A stretch of 64,000 nucleotides of DNA from Runella defluvii (lineage in GTDB: Bacteria > Bacteroidota > Bacteroidia > Cytophagales > Spirosomataceae): the NCBI RefSeq assembly GCF_014195535.1, contig NZ_JACIBY010000004.1:123730-187729 (forward strand), written 5' to 3'. The notes beneath the pieces were generated by a model that was not told where the DNA came from, did no database searches, and saw only the letters and a program-made list of their open reading frames with translations. The translations under genes and the position numbers were made by a program. Shown piece after piece: positions 51,326 through 60,768 of this stretch (its first letter is position 1; each line of letters begins with the position of its first letter).

Positions 51326-52477
51326 ATGAAAACACCTTCATCTGCTTCGCTCCGCCGCTACGACCTCGATTGGCTGCGGGTTATTTGTATCATTATTTTG
51401 CTCTATTACCACGTCGGAATGATTTACGTACCTTGGGACTGGCACATCAAAAGCACCGAAAAAAGCGAAGTCATGCGCTGGGTGATGATTTGGTTGCATT
51501 ATTGGCGAATGCCTCTGTTGTTTTTCATTTCGGGCGCGGGTACCTACTTTGCCCTTCGCACCCGTACGCTGGGGGGATATGCGTCTGAGCGCGTAAAGCG
51601 CTTGTTTGTCCCGCTCGTTTTTGGGATGTTCGTCATTGTACCACCTCAAATTTATTACGAACGGATTTTTAACGGAACTCACTTTGCTTCTTACGCCGAT
51701 TTTTACCGAACCGTGTTTGACTTTGCTCCCTATCCCAAAGGAAGTTTTAGCTGGCATCACTTATGGTTTGTTGCCTATTTGTTTCTGTACTCACTTATTA
51801 GTATCCCGCTATTTGGTTGGTTAAAAACTCCCCAAGGTGAACGTTTTGGTCAAACAATCGAAAAATGGGGTTCTTATAAAGGAGGGGTATTGGCTTATGC
51901 ATTGGTGTTGATTGTGAGTCAAGTGGCACTCAAACCGTATTTTCCCGAGGAAACTCACGCGCTGTTGGACGATTGGGCGTATTTTACCTTCAATTTGTTG
52001 CTGTTTTGGGGTGGGTATTTGTTGGTAAGTCGGCGGGTACTCTGGGAGGAAATGGCACGTCAACGTCGTATTTATGGCCGTGCTACGCTATTTTCGACGA
52101 TTGTTTTATATACTTTGTACAGCTTACGGCGGTTTGTGTATCCCGCCTGGGATGATGCAACTTGGTACGACGTCGTTTGGGACATCAACGCTTTTTGTTT
52201 GACGTGGTTTTCGGTCGTCGCGACTGTCGCCTACGGCTATCAATACCTCAACCGCCCGCATACTGCGCTCAGCCAACTCAACGAGGCGGTCTATCCGTTT
52301 TACATCTTGCACCAAACCGTCATTGTCGTGATTGGTTTTTATATCCTAAAGTATAACATCGGTGTTTGGCCTGGTTTTCTTTTGGTAAGTACTTTGTCTT
52401 TACTTATTAGTATAGGACTTTATTGGTTGATTATCAGGCGAATAAAAATTTTACGAGTCTTCTTTGGATTGAAGTAA
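51326..52477 (+). CDS. Acyltransferase 3 family membrane protein
   Basis: This 383-residue protein has about ten membrane helices and the acyltransferase-3 N-terminus RRYDLDWLRVICIIILLYYH with the conserved R..D.LR..... H pattern. MPLLFFISGAG and ERVKRLFVPLVFG follow. It resembles MdoC/OpgC-like enzymes that transfer acyl groups to exported glucans or other glycans. The substrate is unknown. It begins a plus-strand group of three genes. Confidence 0.88.
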   Translation: MKTPSSASLRRYDLDWLRVICIIILLYYHVGMIYVPWDWHIKSTEKSEVMRWVMIWLHYWRMPLLFFISGAGTYFALRTRTLGGYASERVKRLFVPLVFGMFVIVPPQIYYERIFNGTHFASYADFYRTVFDFAPYPKGSFSWHHLWFVAYLFLYSLISIPLFGWLKTPQGERFGQTIEKWGSYKGGVLAYALVLIVSQVALKPYFPEETHALLDDWAYFTFNLLLFWGGYLLVSRRVLWEEMARQRRIYGRATLFSTIVLYTLYSLRRFVYPAWDDATWYDVVWDINAFCLTWFSVVATVAYGYQYLNRPHTALSQLNEAVYPFYILHQTVIVVIGFYILKYNIGVWPGFLLVSTLSLLISIGLYWLIIRRIKILRVFFGLK

Positions 52478-52514
52478 TAGTTTCGCAGTTTGCGTCAGCT
52501 AAACATTCAGTCAC

Positions 52515-53243
52515 ATGCAATACCCGTTGCCCGAAACTTTTGCCGATGGTACCACAGTCGAAATTCGATTAGAAAAAGAAAGTGTGCTTTATGAGCGGAA
52601 AATTACGTGGACGTCGGGGTTGATTGAGCAACAAGTGGCGGCGTTGGCTTATTCGGGCGAAAACCTTTTGAGGGATGCAGAGGTAGAAAAGGCAAAGTTG
52701 CCGCCTTTTGCGTTAGCGTTTTATAAGTTTTTGTTTTTCAAAGGGCAACTTCCTACCGAGCAAGAACTTTGGACGCAGTACTTAATCGCCCATTTTGGGG
52801 TGCTTGACGAAACTCGGATTCATTATTTTCGGAAAGGGACGTGGCGTGTTTACAATGCCGATGCGGTGAAAGCAAGGTTGTTGCGCAGCTTTCCGTCGTT
52901 GATTCGAGACTTTCATTTTTTTGTACTTTGCCAAGAATCGGGGCGGTTTCAAGAAGTAAAATATTCCTTGCGCGACGACTATTTCAACGGTGTGGACCTG
53001 ACTTTAACCTACCTCAATAAAACGTTTCGAGTAGCAGTCATGCTCAATTCCGAACGGGCAAGGCAGTTTAAAGAACAAAAATACAGTCGCCATGCCGCAA
53101 CGTCCGAACAAGAAGTGGTTATGCTTTTTGATTTGCCCCGAAGCGAACAAAACAACGGAAAAATAAAGCTATTTTCGTCCCAACACATCCAACAACTCAT
53201 CACTGAATTAGAAAAAAGAACGCATGAATTACCACGTATTTGA
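52515..53243 (+). CDS. Conserved-looking protein of unknown function
   Basis: This 242-residue soluble protein has no signal peptide, no membrane segment and no motif I recognise. Parts alternate helices and strands (FALAFYKFLFFKGQLPTEQE, then LIRDFHFFVLCQESGRFQEV). It lies 37 bp after the acyltransferase and overlaps the start of the sugar-phosphate isomerase gene by 20 bp, so it is probably translated together with that gene. Confidence 0.7.
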   Translation: MQYPLPETFADGTTVEIRLEKESVLYERKITWTSGLIEQQVAALAYSGENLLRDAEVEKAKLPPFALAFYKFLFFKGQLPTEQELWTQYLIAHFGVLDETRIHYFRKGTWRVYNADAVKARLLRSFPSLIRDFHFFVLCQESGRFQEVKYSLRDDYFNGVDLTLTYLNKTFRVAVMLNSERARQFKEQKYSRHAATSEQEVVMLFDLPRSEQNNGKIKLFSSQHIQQLITELEKRTHELPRI

Positions 53244-53937
53244 CGATTACGAAGCCCTTTCAGAACACGCCTCTGAGTTTATTTTGAACTACGTTCGCCA
53301 AAAACCAACGGCGACGATTTGTGTAGCCTCGGGTGAAACACCATTGTTGACCTTCCAAAAAATTGTAGCCAAAGCCCAGCCTGGCGATTTTGACCAAGCG
53401 ACCTTTGTGGGCTTGGACGAATGGGTCGGCATCTCGCCCGACAACCCTGGAAGTTGCCGCTCGTACATCGACGGGCCGTTGATTAAACCTCTTGGCATAC
53501 CTGCCGAGCGCGTTTCGTTTTTTGACAGCCTCACCGATGATTTGGCCGCCGAGTGCGACCGTGTCAACGAATTTATCGCAAGCCGTGGCGGCTTGGATGT
53601 GATTATGGTGGGAATTGGAATGAACGGGCATTTGGGCTTAAACGAACCTGGAACGTCGTTTGAAACCTATGCGCACGTGTCTGATTTAGAGGAGGTAACG
53701 GCTTCAGTGGGGCAAAAGTATTTTGAGTCAAACACTCCATTAACGCAAGGAATTACGGTGGGACTGCGCCATGTGTTAGAGGCAAAAGTTGCCATTGTCA
53801 TCGCCAACGGAGCGAAGAAAAAAGCGATAATTGAGCGCGTCCTCAACGAACCAGTAGGCGAAAACCTACCCGCTTCGGCCTTGAAACTGCACGCCAATAG
53901 CTACTTATGGGTGGATGCAGCGGCTAATCCCGCTTAG
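53224..53937 (+). CDS. NagB/AgaI-family amino-sugar-6-phosphate isomerase-deaminase
   Basis: This 237-residue enzyme has D65 (GLDEWVG), H136 and E141 in GIGMNGHLGLNEPG. Glucosamine-6-phosphate deaminase NagB has Asp where N134 stands (motif GxDGHxxFNEP). The Asn version, together with QGITVGLRHVLEAK and LKLHANSYLWVD, is like AgaI, which acts on galactosamine-6-phosphate. So the substrate could be GalN-6-P rather than GlcN-6-P. No agaX or nag genes are adjacent. Confidence 0.85.
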   Translation: MNYHVFDDYEALSEHASEFILNYVRQKPTATICVASGETPLLTFQKIVAKAQPGDFDQATFVGLDEWVGISPDNPGSCRSYIDGPLIKPLGIPAERVSFFDSLTDDLAAECDRVNEFIASRGGLDVIMVGIGMNGHLGLNEPGTSFETYAHVSDLEEVTASVGQKYFESNTPLTQGITVGLRHVLEAKVAIVIANGAKKKAIIERVLNEPVGENLPASALKLHANSYLWVDAAANPA

Positions 53938-53959
53938 ATTTTATGTCTTATTTTTCTGC

Positions 53960-53993
53960 AACTGTCAAAATGAAAATGCTCATTTTGACAGTT
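53960..53993. terminator. Bidirectional hairpin terminator
   Basis: A perfect 14-bp stem AACTGTCAAAATGA / TCATTTTGACAGTT with a 6-nt loop lies between two convergent genes, isomerase (plus) and GNAT protein (minus). A TTATTTTTCT run on the left gives U-rich RNA for the minus-strand side. Confidence 0.82.
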
Positions 53994-53994
53994 G

Positions 53995-54273
53995 CTAAAG
54001 AACATCCCTTATCTCTTCTTTTTTGTCAAAAACACTTTTGGCAAACGGGCACAGAGGGATTATTTTTAAGTTTTTTTCTCGTGCAAAATCTACGGCAGCC
54101 ATCACCAGTTGTAGCCCTACATTTTTGCCTTTGAAATCGGGATTTACCTCTGTGTGGTCAATAATAAATTTGTCACTCCCCGCCCAAGAATAAGTCATTC
54201 TACCAGCTTCTTTACCATCTTCCGAGGCTTTAAAAAAACCTTTAGATTCTCTGTTAAATTGTTCAATAGTCAT
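53995..54273 (-). CDS. Small GNAT (GCN5-related, YjdJ/NATD1-like) N-acetyltransferase
   Basis: This 92-residue protein carries the short GNAT variant: GRMTYSW, FIIDHTEVNPDFKGKNVGLQL, AAVDFAREKNLKIIPLCPFA. This is the minimal acetyl-CoA-binding fold without extra domains. The acceptor is not known. The gene follows the pirin gene by 14 bp on the same strand. Confidence 0.9.
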   Translation of the reverse strand: MTIEQFNRESKGFFKASEDGKEAGRMTYSWAGSDKFIIDHTEVNPDFKGKNVGLQLVMAAVDFAREKNLKIIPLCPFAKSVFDKKEEIRDVL

Positions 54274-54287
54274 GATTGAGTTGTTTT

Positions 54288-55166
54288 TTAAATTTTAAAT
54301 GTTGGATAAGGAACAAAGTCAGTTTCGCCCGAAATCTTAGGGAAAGTTTGATTTTTCCAATCTTGCTTTGCTTGGGCCAATCGCTCTTTTCTTGATGACA
54401 CAAAGTTCCAATCAATAAATCTTTCCTCAGGAAATGCTTCTCCACCAAAAATATAGACCGTAGAATTTGCGGCCATATTGAACTGGCAAAGTTTTGTATC
54501 TTTGGCAATCAATAGTTGTTTTGGTTCATACACATTGCCCTCGCTCGAAATGGTGCCATCAAGGATATACAAGGCACTTTCTCCGTAAAGCATACCGCCA
54601 ATGCTCACTTGGGCGGCTTCTTTACTTTTTATCTCGATAAAATAAAGTGGACTATGCACTGGCACAGGGGAAGTTTTCCCAAATACCTCGCCAGCAATTA
54701 ACTTAAATGACAAACTTCCATCTTCCCAATGTGGTATATCTTCGGCAGGGGTGTGGGTAAAAGAAGGTGCTATTTCTTCCAATTCTTTTGGTAAGGCGAC
54801 CCAAATCTGTAAACCGTGGAGCGTTTTTGAGGAATCTCGTAGCCGTTCGGGTGTTCTCTCAGAATGCACCACCCCACTACCTGCGGTCATCAAATTAACT
54901 GCACCAGGTTGTATCTCTAGCTCACTCCCAATACTATCGCGATGGAGGATTGCTCCTTCAAATAAGAAAGTAAGGGTAGAAAGACCAATATGTGGGTGAG
55001 GTAACACATCCATATTTTCCCGTTCACTCATTTTTACGGGGCCCATGTGGTCAATAAACACAAAGGGACCCACCGACCTTTTTTGGCGAAAGGGAAGTAG
55101 CCGCCCCACCATAAAGTTGCCGATGTTGGCTGCCCGTTCTTCTATAATTAAATTGATGTTTGACAT
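54288..55166 (-). CDS. Pirin family protein
   Basis: This 292-residue double-cupin protein has the pirin N-terminus VGPFVFIDHMGP, metal-binding HPHIGLSTLTF and MTAGSGVVHSERTPE (three His and one Glu expected for Fe binding). The C-terminal cupin is more divergent. Some bacterial pirins oxidise quercetin-like flavonoids; others act as redox sensors. The role here is unknown. It is followed by the GNAT gene. Confidence 0.94.
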   Translation of the reverse strand: MSNINLIIEERAANIGNFMVGRLLPFRQKRSVGPFVFIDHMGPVKMSERENMDVLPHPHIGLSTLTFLFEGAILHRDSIGSELEIQPGAVNLMTAGSGVVHSERTPERLRDSSKTLHGLQIWVALPKELEEIAPSFTHTPAEDIPHWEDGSLSFKLIAGEVFGKTSPVPVHSPLYFIEIKSKEAAQVSIGGMLYGESALYILDGTISSEGNVYEPKQLLIAKDTKLCQFNMAANSTVYIFGGEAFPEERFIDWNFVSSRKERLAQAKQDWKNQTFPKISGETDFVPYPTFKI

Positions 55167-55202
55167 AATTGACCAGATGATAGGTTTATTGGGATTCCCA
55201 TC

Positions 55203-56360
55203 TTAGATTTTTTTGCGAAGGGCATCAAACAGCCCCGCCGTAAAGGCACCAAGCGGAACGGTTGACATGATTTTTAAATCGTCCATGAGCGTGGTGTCTT
55301 CATCCAGAAAGGCAAATAAGCGTGGCGTTGGGTTTTTCTGGTAAAGCGCGGTAAATACCTCTTTTCCCGAAGCACGACTTTTGAGAAGAACGTTTAGCAA
55401 GGTGCTGTCGAGTAGGTCTTTAAAGCGTTTTTTGAGGGAGCGTTTTGGGGGAAGAGGCTTCCCAATGGTGACCAAATTTTTGACCAATTCACGCGTAAAA
55501 CGCTGCGTACGCTGAAACGCATAACCCGTCGAGGCTTTGACGTAACCCCCTCCCGTACCAATGCGAAAAACATGCTCTCCGTCCAGCGAAGGCGTAGGTT
55601 CGTCGGTCATTGGAATAACGCCAAACTCTTCGTGTTCAATCCGAAAGTCACTAATTTTTAGGAACTCCTTGATATAAGAATGAAGTTCGGCGTCGTATTC
55701 GGTTGTGGGCAGAAGTTTGTCCGAAAAAATGGTGTATTCGACCATCGCCCGCGTTGGACTTTCGGGCAACACATACATAAACCGTACACCGAGACCGCGT
55801 TGTTCAACCCGATAATCCATCATAATGGGACAATTGGGGTCAAAAATAGGTACGTCGGTTTCGATTTCCCACCCTTTAAAATGTTGCAGCAGGTTATGGC
55901 AATCGGGTAAATTTAGCTTCAACGAGTAGGTACTATCAAAGACGTAACCGCCCAGGTATTGGTTGTGTTCGGTGATGATAAAGCCACCGTTGGGTGTGTC
56001 TTTGACTCGCTCGATGCGCTCTTGAACGAAGGTAATGTTGGGATTTTTGGCTAAATCGGTTTTGACAAAGGTGTAAAAATCAATCCCTCGCAGCCATTTG
56101 TAGGAATAAGGCCCTAGCTCAAGCGCCGACGAAAAGTTTGTTCCATGAAAATACACCTGATTCCATTGGCGATGCACAATCGAATCAAACGGACTTTGGC
56201 GGTCTTTTTCCCAAAAACACCAAGTCCGATCATTCTGGGACTTGGTGTCTTGGTCAATAATGAGGATGGATTTATCGCGCAGTACTGTTTGGTTCATGTA
56301 ATAGGCCAAACTAAGTCCTGCTAATCCACCGCCTGCGATGATGAAGTCGTAGTTTTGCAT
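55203..56360 (-). CDS. crtY: Lycopene beta-cyclase
   Basis: This 385-residue flavoprotein has the Rossmann start YDFIIAGGGLAGLSLAYYM and the cyclase segments NDRTWCFWE, YVFDSTYS, MMDYRV and the C-terminal FGVIPMTD then IGTGGGYVKASTGYAF. It cyclises lycopene ends into beta-ionone rings in carotenoid synthesis. The other crt genes are not in the window. It is 29 bp downstream of lipA on the same strand. Confidence 0.93.
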   Translation of the reverse strand: MQNYDFIIAGGGLAGLSLAYYMNQTVLRDKSILIIDQDTKSQNDRTWCFWEKDRQSPFDSIVHRQWNQVYFHGTNFSSALELGPYSYKWLRGIDFYTFVKTDLAKNPNITFVQERIERVKDTPNGGFIITEHNQYLGGYVFDSTYSLKLNLPDCHNLLQHFKGWEIETDVPIFDPNCPIMMDYRVEQRGLGVRFMYVLPESPTRAMVEYTIFSDKLLPTTEYDAELHSYIKEFLKISDFRIEHEEFGVIPMTDEPTPSLDGEHVFRIGTGGGYVKASTGYAFQRTQRFTRELVKNLVTIGKPLPPKRSLKKRFKDLLDSTLLNVLLKSRASGKEVFTALYQKNPTPRLFAFLDEDTTLMDDLKIMSTVPLGAFTAGLFDALRKKI

Positions 56361-56389
56361 GTACTATTATTCATAGTGGCCTTCGAGTT

Positions 56390-57268
56390 TTAAATCGGTA
56401 CGTTGACGTGGCGTTCAGAGTGGTAGCTCGAACGCACCAACGGCCCTGATTCTACGTATTTTAAGCCACGTTTGAGCCCTTCCTCGCGGTACATCGCAAA
56501 GGTATCAGGGTGAATCCACTCAATCACCTCGTGGTGCATTTTGGTCGGTTGCAAATACTGACCCAACGTAAGAACGTCCAAACCGTGCGCTACTAAGTCG
56601 TCCATGGCTTTAAACATTTCTTCTTGGGTTTCGCCCAAGCCAAGCATGATGCCCGATTTGGTGCGTTTTCCGTAGGCTTTGGTACGTTTGATTTGTTCCA
56701 AACTACGTTCGTATTTGGCCTGTGGGCGTACGGCACGGTACAACCGAGCCACGGTTTCGACGTTGTGCGATACCACTTCTTGCCCTGCCGAAATCATCCG
56801 TTCCAGCGCTTCCCAGTTGCTTTTGGTATCTGGAATAAGTGTTTCGATGGTAGTAGCGGGGCTCAATTCTTTGGTCAAAACGACGGTTTGGTGCCAAATT
56901 TCAGCGCCACGGTCTTTTAATTCGTCGCGGTTGACCGACGTAATAACGGCGTGTTTTACCCCCATTGTTTTGATGGCTTCGGCCACACGGCGTGGTTCGT
57001 CGGCATCGTATTCGTTGGGGCGGCCCGTGGCTACGGCACAAAACGAGCAGCTGCGGGTACAGACATTCCCCAAAATCATAAACGTGGCGGTACCTTCGCC
57101 CCAGCATTCACCCATGTTAGGGCAGTTTCCACTTTCACAAATGGTGTGGAGCTTATTGGTATCCACAATCGTCCGAACTTTACGGTATTCTGGCCCAGTC
57201 GGAAGTTTAACTCTTAGCCAATCGGGGCGTTTTTTACGCTCAGATGCGATAACAGGAAGTTCTATCAT
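56390..57268 (-). CDS. lipA: Lipoyl synthase
   Basis: This 292-residue radical-SAM enzyme inserts sulphur into octanoyl groups of lipoate-dependent proteins. The auxiliary cluster is ligated by C44, C49 and C55 ([12 protein letters not shown]) and the SAM cluster by C70, C74 and C77 (CTRSCSFC). The C-terminal [11 protein letters not shown] provides the RSSYH serine ligand. I chose ATG 57268 ([10 protein letters not shown]); the stop of the SGNH gene overlaps it by 4 bp (ATGA), which supports this start. Confidence 0.96.
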   Translation of the reverse strand: MIELPVIASERKKRPDWLRVKLPTGPEYRKVRTIVDTNKLHTICESGNCPNMGECWGEGTATFMILGNVCTRSCSFCAVATGRPNEYDADEPRRVAEAIKTMGVKHAVITSVNRDELKDRGAEIWHQTVVLTKELSPATTIETLIPDTKSNWEALERMISAGQEVVSHNVETVARLYRAVRPQAKYERSLEQIKRTKAYGKRTKSGIMLGLGETQEEMFKAMDDLVAHGLDVLTLGQYLQPTKMHHEVIEWIHPDTFAMYREEGLKRGLKYVESGPLVRSSYHSERHVNVPI

Positions 57269-58311
57269 TGCTTTATTGCGTGATTTATCACGAATTGTAA
57301 ACGGTTCATTAAGGTTTGGGCACATACTCGGTGCCCGAGGTGGTTCCAATGCGCCTCATCCTTGGCTCGACAACAAATCCCAGCGCGTTCTAGTTTCGCA
57401 ATCGCTTCTGGTACGTTGCCAAGTATCTCAATTCCATTTTGTTGCATCAATACTTCGTACTGTGTTTTTGATTGGGTGGGACGAAGTAGCGGTGCATCAA
57501 CGGGGAAGCTAACGAGTGTGGCATTGTTTTTTTTACAAATTAACTTAATTTTTTGAATGCCTAAGTCAGTTATTTTTTCTGCTTGATGATAATCTGCGGG
57601 CTTAAATTCCTCATGTTGAGCCTGATTAGCGGCTTTTTGAGAGGATGAGCCTTGGAGTAAAATCTTTATTTTGGGAAGTAAAAACGAAAGCAATTTGGAG
57701 TGATTGACCAAAAAACGGGCAAGGGAATTTTGGACGGGATTGGCATAATATATCTTCCCTTGAAGGTTGAGATAAGGCCGCCGTTGTTGGTTGTTATGGT
57801 AAATACTCGCTTTTTCTAAGTCAAAACTGTTGTTGATAAAGTCGTTTTCGCAAAACTGAAGAACCACCACGTCGGGTTTGATTTTGCCAATGACTTGTTC
57901 GAGTTGCATGGCTTCTTGGAGCGTGCTGTGTCCGCCCGTGCCGTTGGCAAATACTTCAAAAGAGAGTTGGTTTCCTAAAAGAGAAAAATAGGTGCTATCG
58001 TCGGAAGCATCAATGGCTTGGGTGAAAGAGTCGCCGATAAAAAGGACTTTGGGACGGGTAGAGGTCGTATCACCAAACCGACGAAAACCGTCTTGATTGG
58101 TGGTATATAAAAGCGAATAGGGCTGCCCGCAACCATCCACTTTGGCAAGCTCATAGCGGACGTTTCGTTGGGTAATCCAGCCCAAATACGAATCTGATTG
58201 GAGGTAACTGAGGCCCTTTTTGGCAAAGAACCTCATGCCCATTTCAACAATCCCTAAAGTGACGATGCAAGAGAATAAAAAGAGTAAAGCGTTCTGAAAC
58301 AGGGACTTCAT
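57265..58311 (-). CDS. Membrane-anchored SGNH/GDSL hydrolase
   Basis: This 348-residue protein has one N-terminal membrane helix and an SGNH fold with block I FIGDSFTQ, the block III-like LQFCENDF and the C-terminal catalytic pair in EAHWNHLGH. It likely deacylates a cell-envelope ester. The ATGA overlaps at both ends (with lipA and with the 253-residue gene) indicate translational coupling in one operon. Confidence 0.85.
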   Translation of the reverse strand: MKSLFQNALLFLFSCIVTLGIVEMGMRFFAKKGLSYLQSDSYLGWITQRNVRYELAKVDGCGQPYSLLYTTNQDGFRRFGDTTSTRPKVLFIGDSFTQAIDASDDSTYFSLLGNQLSFEVFANGTGGHSTLQEAMQLEQVIGKIKPDVVVLQFCENDFINNSFDLEKASIYHNNQQRRPYLNLQGKIYYANPVQNSLARFLVNHSKLLSFLLPKIKILLQGSSSQKAANQAQHEEFKPADYHQAEKITDLGIQKIKLICKKNNATLVSFPVDAPLLRPTQSKTQYEVLMQQNGIEILGNVPEAIAKLERAGICCRAKDEAHWNHLGHRVCAQTLMNRLQFVINHAIKQ

Positions 58312-59069
58312 TTTTTATTTCCAAAAAACAACGTCACGTAGCCCGACGTAAATAAGCTACGGTTTTCGGCAAAAGGAATAATGACGGGAGCCTTGCCAAA
58401 AAGCTCGGTCAAAAAGCCAATTTCCACGCCTGTGAGGTTGCTACGAAAGGCACTTAACTCAAAACTAAAGCCAAGTTTGGCGTTGATACCAGGAATAATT
58501 TTAGAATTACCTAAGCCTTGGAGAATATTGCCAGAACCAAGGATATTGCCCAAATCGGTATGTTTGAGGGGGTCATAAGCTTCGGTACGAACTACGCCAG
58601 GACGGACTTGGTACTGAATATAATAGGGTTTCAAAATGCCGAGCGATACCCCCGCAGCAAGAATACCGTTGATGGAAATTCCTTCGTCGTTGTTGCGATT
58701 CGATAAGATGATTTCACGACCGTATTGGGGGCGTAAGACAAAAAGATAGTTTTGTTTGCCAGGCGTAAAACGTGCGCCCGTATTGCTCGACTGTGACAAT
58801 TCTTTCGGGTGGCGAACATTAACAAGCTCAAGACCTAAATAGCGGTATTGATGGCGACCAAAAAGCTCTTTGTCGATTTGAGAAGAATGACGAAACACAA
58901 AACCACCCAGCAAGCCTGAGTTGGTGTTGGTGGTTACTCCATAGGTAGTAATGGAACTGTATTCTTCTTCGCCGTCGTCTTCGGCGTTGGTTTTAGTACG
59001 GCGTTGTTGGCTCCATGCAGCTTGTACAAGCAAGAGCAAAGCAAGGGTTATGGTCGAAACAGCTTTCAT
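58308..59069 (-). CDS. Predicted outer-membrane protein of unknown function
   Basis: This 253-residue protein has a signal peptide (MKAVSTITLALLLLVQAAWS) and then a short acidic stretch. From about residue 40 it shows alternating beta strands with aromatic girdle residues ending in YVTLFFGNK, as in small outer-membrane barrels. I chose ATG 59069. It is the first gene of the operon with the SGNH hydrolase and lipA. No family name recognised. Confidence 0.75.
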   Translation of the reverse strand: MKAVSTITLALLLLVQAAWSQQRRTKTNAEDDGEEEYSSITTYGVTTNTNSGLLGGFVFRHSSQIDKELFGRHQYRYLGLELVNVRHPKELSQSSNTGARFTPGKQNYLFVLRPQYGREIILSNRNNDEGISINGILAAGVSLGILKPYYIQYQVRPGVVRTEAYDPLKHTDLGNILGSGNILQGLGNSKIIPGINAKLGFSFELSAFRSNLTGVEIGFLTELFGKAPVIIPFAENRSLFTSGYVTLFFGNKK

Positions 59070-59256
59070 CTGACTTTGCAAAAATTTTACTTAAACCTAC
59101 CAAAAATACCTGTTATAGTCAAGTTAATTTACGTGAAAAGGTATAAAAAAGTTGCGTTTATAAGTGTGGAAGATAAACTATTTTCGGGTACGAGTGGTTC
59201 AGAATTTTTTCATAAACCGTAAATTGCACATCAATACACCTTATAACTAGATAACA

Positions 59257-59676
59257 ATGCCAACCGTACAAACCACCTACCTCGGAGAATTGCGCACCGA
59301 AGCTGTTCATTTACAGTCGGGTACTACGATTATAACTGATGCTCCCACCGACAATAATGGAAAAGGAGAAGCGTTTTCTCCCACCGACCTTGTGGCGGCT
59401 GCTTTGGGAAGCTGCATGATGACCATCATGGGAATTGTAGCCCGTCGTGATGAAATCGACTTGAAAGGTTCACAAATGGAAATAACCAAAGGGATGTCGG
59501 CGGAGCCTCCGCGTAAAATTGCGAAAGTAGAAGTGAAGCTGTCGATGCTCACGGGCACGGAGCTAAGCGAGGCTGAAAAAGCCAAATTGGAGAGAGCGGC
59601 GTACACTTGCCCCGTAGCGCTAAGCTTACATCCTGATATTGAGCAAGCCATCACTTTTGAGTGGAAGGTAGCGTAG
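59257..59676 (+). CDS. OsmC family peroxiredoxin-like protein
   Basis: This 139-residue protein has the two redox cysteines C53 (ALGSCMMT) and C118 (YTCPVA) and the family glycine/proline framework (SPTDLVAAALG). Such dimers reduce organic hydroperoxides. No partner regulator (OhrR) is adjacent. It is followed by a large repeat block. Confidence 0.93.
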   Translation: MPTVQTTYLGELRTEAVHLQSGTTIITDAPTDNNGKGEAFSPTDLVAAALGSCMMTIMGIVARRDEIDLKGSQMEITKGMSAEPPRKIAKVEVKLSMLTGTELSEAEKAKLERAAYTCPVALSLHPDIEQAITFEWKVA

Positions 59677-59935
59677 AGGGTTGCTTTCTGAGTGTGGAGG
59701 GTTGCTCACGTCTGTGGAGAGGGTTGCTCACAACCCGACGAGAATACGGAAAATGTGTGTAAGATTGCTTACAGTATGTGTGGAGAGTTGCTTTCTGAGT
59801 GGAGAGGGTTGCTCACAACCCGACGATTGTAAGGTAGCCGGGTTGTGAGCAACCCTTAGCACGGTGGTCGGGTTGTGAGCAACCCTTGGCACGATGGTCG
59901 GGTTGTGAGCAACCCTCCACACGAACAGTAAACCC
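59677..59935. repeat. TGAG-loop hairpin repeats in both orientations
   Basis: Five perfect 16-bp palindromes are present: GGGTTGCTCACAACCC at 59721-59736 and 59806-59821, and the opposite-loop form GGGTTGTGAGCAACCC at 59840, 59870 and 59900, the last three with an exact 30-bp period. Degenerate half copies (AGGGTTGCTTTCTGAGTG and similar) fill the gaps. Each is joined to GTCGGG and AGCACG or GGCACG words. The orientation switches at about 59825. Confidence 0.9.
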
Positions 59936-59962
59936 AACACAGCATAAACAGAAAACAAAAAA

Positions 59963-60757
59963 ATGAAGACGCTACTGAGTTTATTTTTGGGAATGTGGGT
60001 CGTTATTGACTTGAATCAGACCATTTTTGCGGAAAAAATTCAAGTTGAGAAAGGAACGACTAAAACCGCTACGGCCGTGGCAGTGGCTAAAAGCTTTGTA
60101 GGAACACCTTACGTAGCGCATACCCTAGAACGTTCGCCCGAAAACTTGGTGTGTAACCTTCGAGAATTTGACTGTTATACTTTTGTGGAGTCGGTGTTGG
60201 CAATAACTCATGCCCGTCATCACCAAAAATCTTACATGCAGTTCCAAAATCAATTGGTGCAAATGCGTTACCGAAACGGCATCATTGATGGCTACGGTTC
60301 GCGTTTGCATTATTTTTTGGAATGGAAAATTCAGGGCGAAGCTAAGGGACTTTTTGACGATGTGACGGAAGAATTAGGAGGGACAAAAATTCAACCTTCT
60401 ATCAATTTTATGACATCGCACCGCGCGGCTTATGCGGGTTTGGCCGAAGAAAAAGACTTCCAGACGACCCAAGAAGTGGAGGCGAAACTGTCGAGTAAAT
60501 CGTGGCATTATCTTCCCAAAAAAGAGGTAGAAGGCATTGAGTCAAAATTGCAAGATGGAGACATCATTGGCATTACGTCGGGCATTGAGGGGTTGGATTT
60601 TAACCACGAAGGTTTTGTGGTAAAACGCAACGGCCGAGCGTATTTATTGCACGCTTCGCTCGAAGCTAAAAAAGTGATTTTGGCGACTGAAACCTTGTCG
60701 GATTACCTTCAACGGGTCAAAAAGCACAGCGGAATTGTGGTTTTACGCATTAAATAA
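59963..60757 (+). CDS. DUF1460 family amidase-like peptidase
   Basis: This 264-residue exported protein has a weak signal region (residues 1-24) and the DUF1460 core with nucleophile C71 (LREFDCYTFVES) and later His residues (DFNHEGFVV, AYLLHASLEA). The fold is NlpC/P60-related, and family members act as cell-wall N-acetylmuramoyl-L-alanine amidases. The following nitrilase gene starts 11 bp downstream and may share its mRNA. Confidence 0.86.
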   Translation: MKTLLSLFLGMWVVIDLNQTIFAEKIQVEKGTTKTATAVAVAKSFVGTPYVAHTLERSPENLVCNLREFDCYTFVESVLAITHARHHQKSYMQFQNQLVQMRYRNGIIDGYGSRLHYFLEWKIQGEAKGLFDDVTEELGGTKIQPSINFMTSHRAAYAGLAEEKDFQTTQEVEAKLSSKSWHYLPKKEVEGIESKLQDGDIIGITSGIEGLDFNHEGFVVKRNGRAYLLHASLEAKKVILATETLSDYLQRVKKHSGIVVLRIK

Positions 60758-60768
60758 GCTTAGTTTTT

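Noticed and set aside
59047-59096. FNR-like half box CTGACTTTG upstream of the operon at 58308-59069
   Set aside because: The second half reads CAAAA rather than GTCAT and the spacing to a -7 element is not seen.
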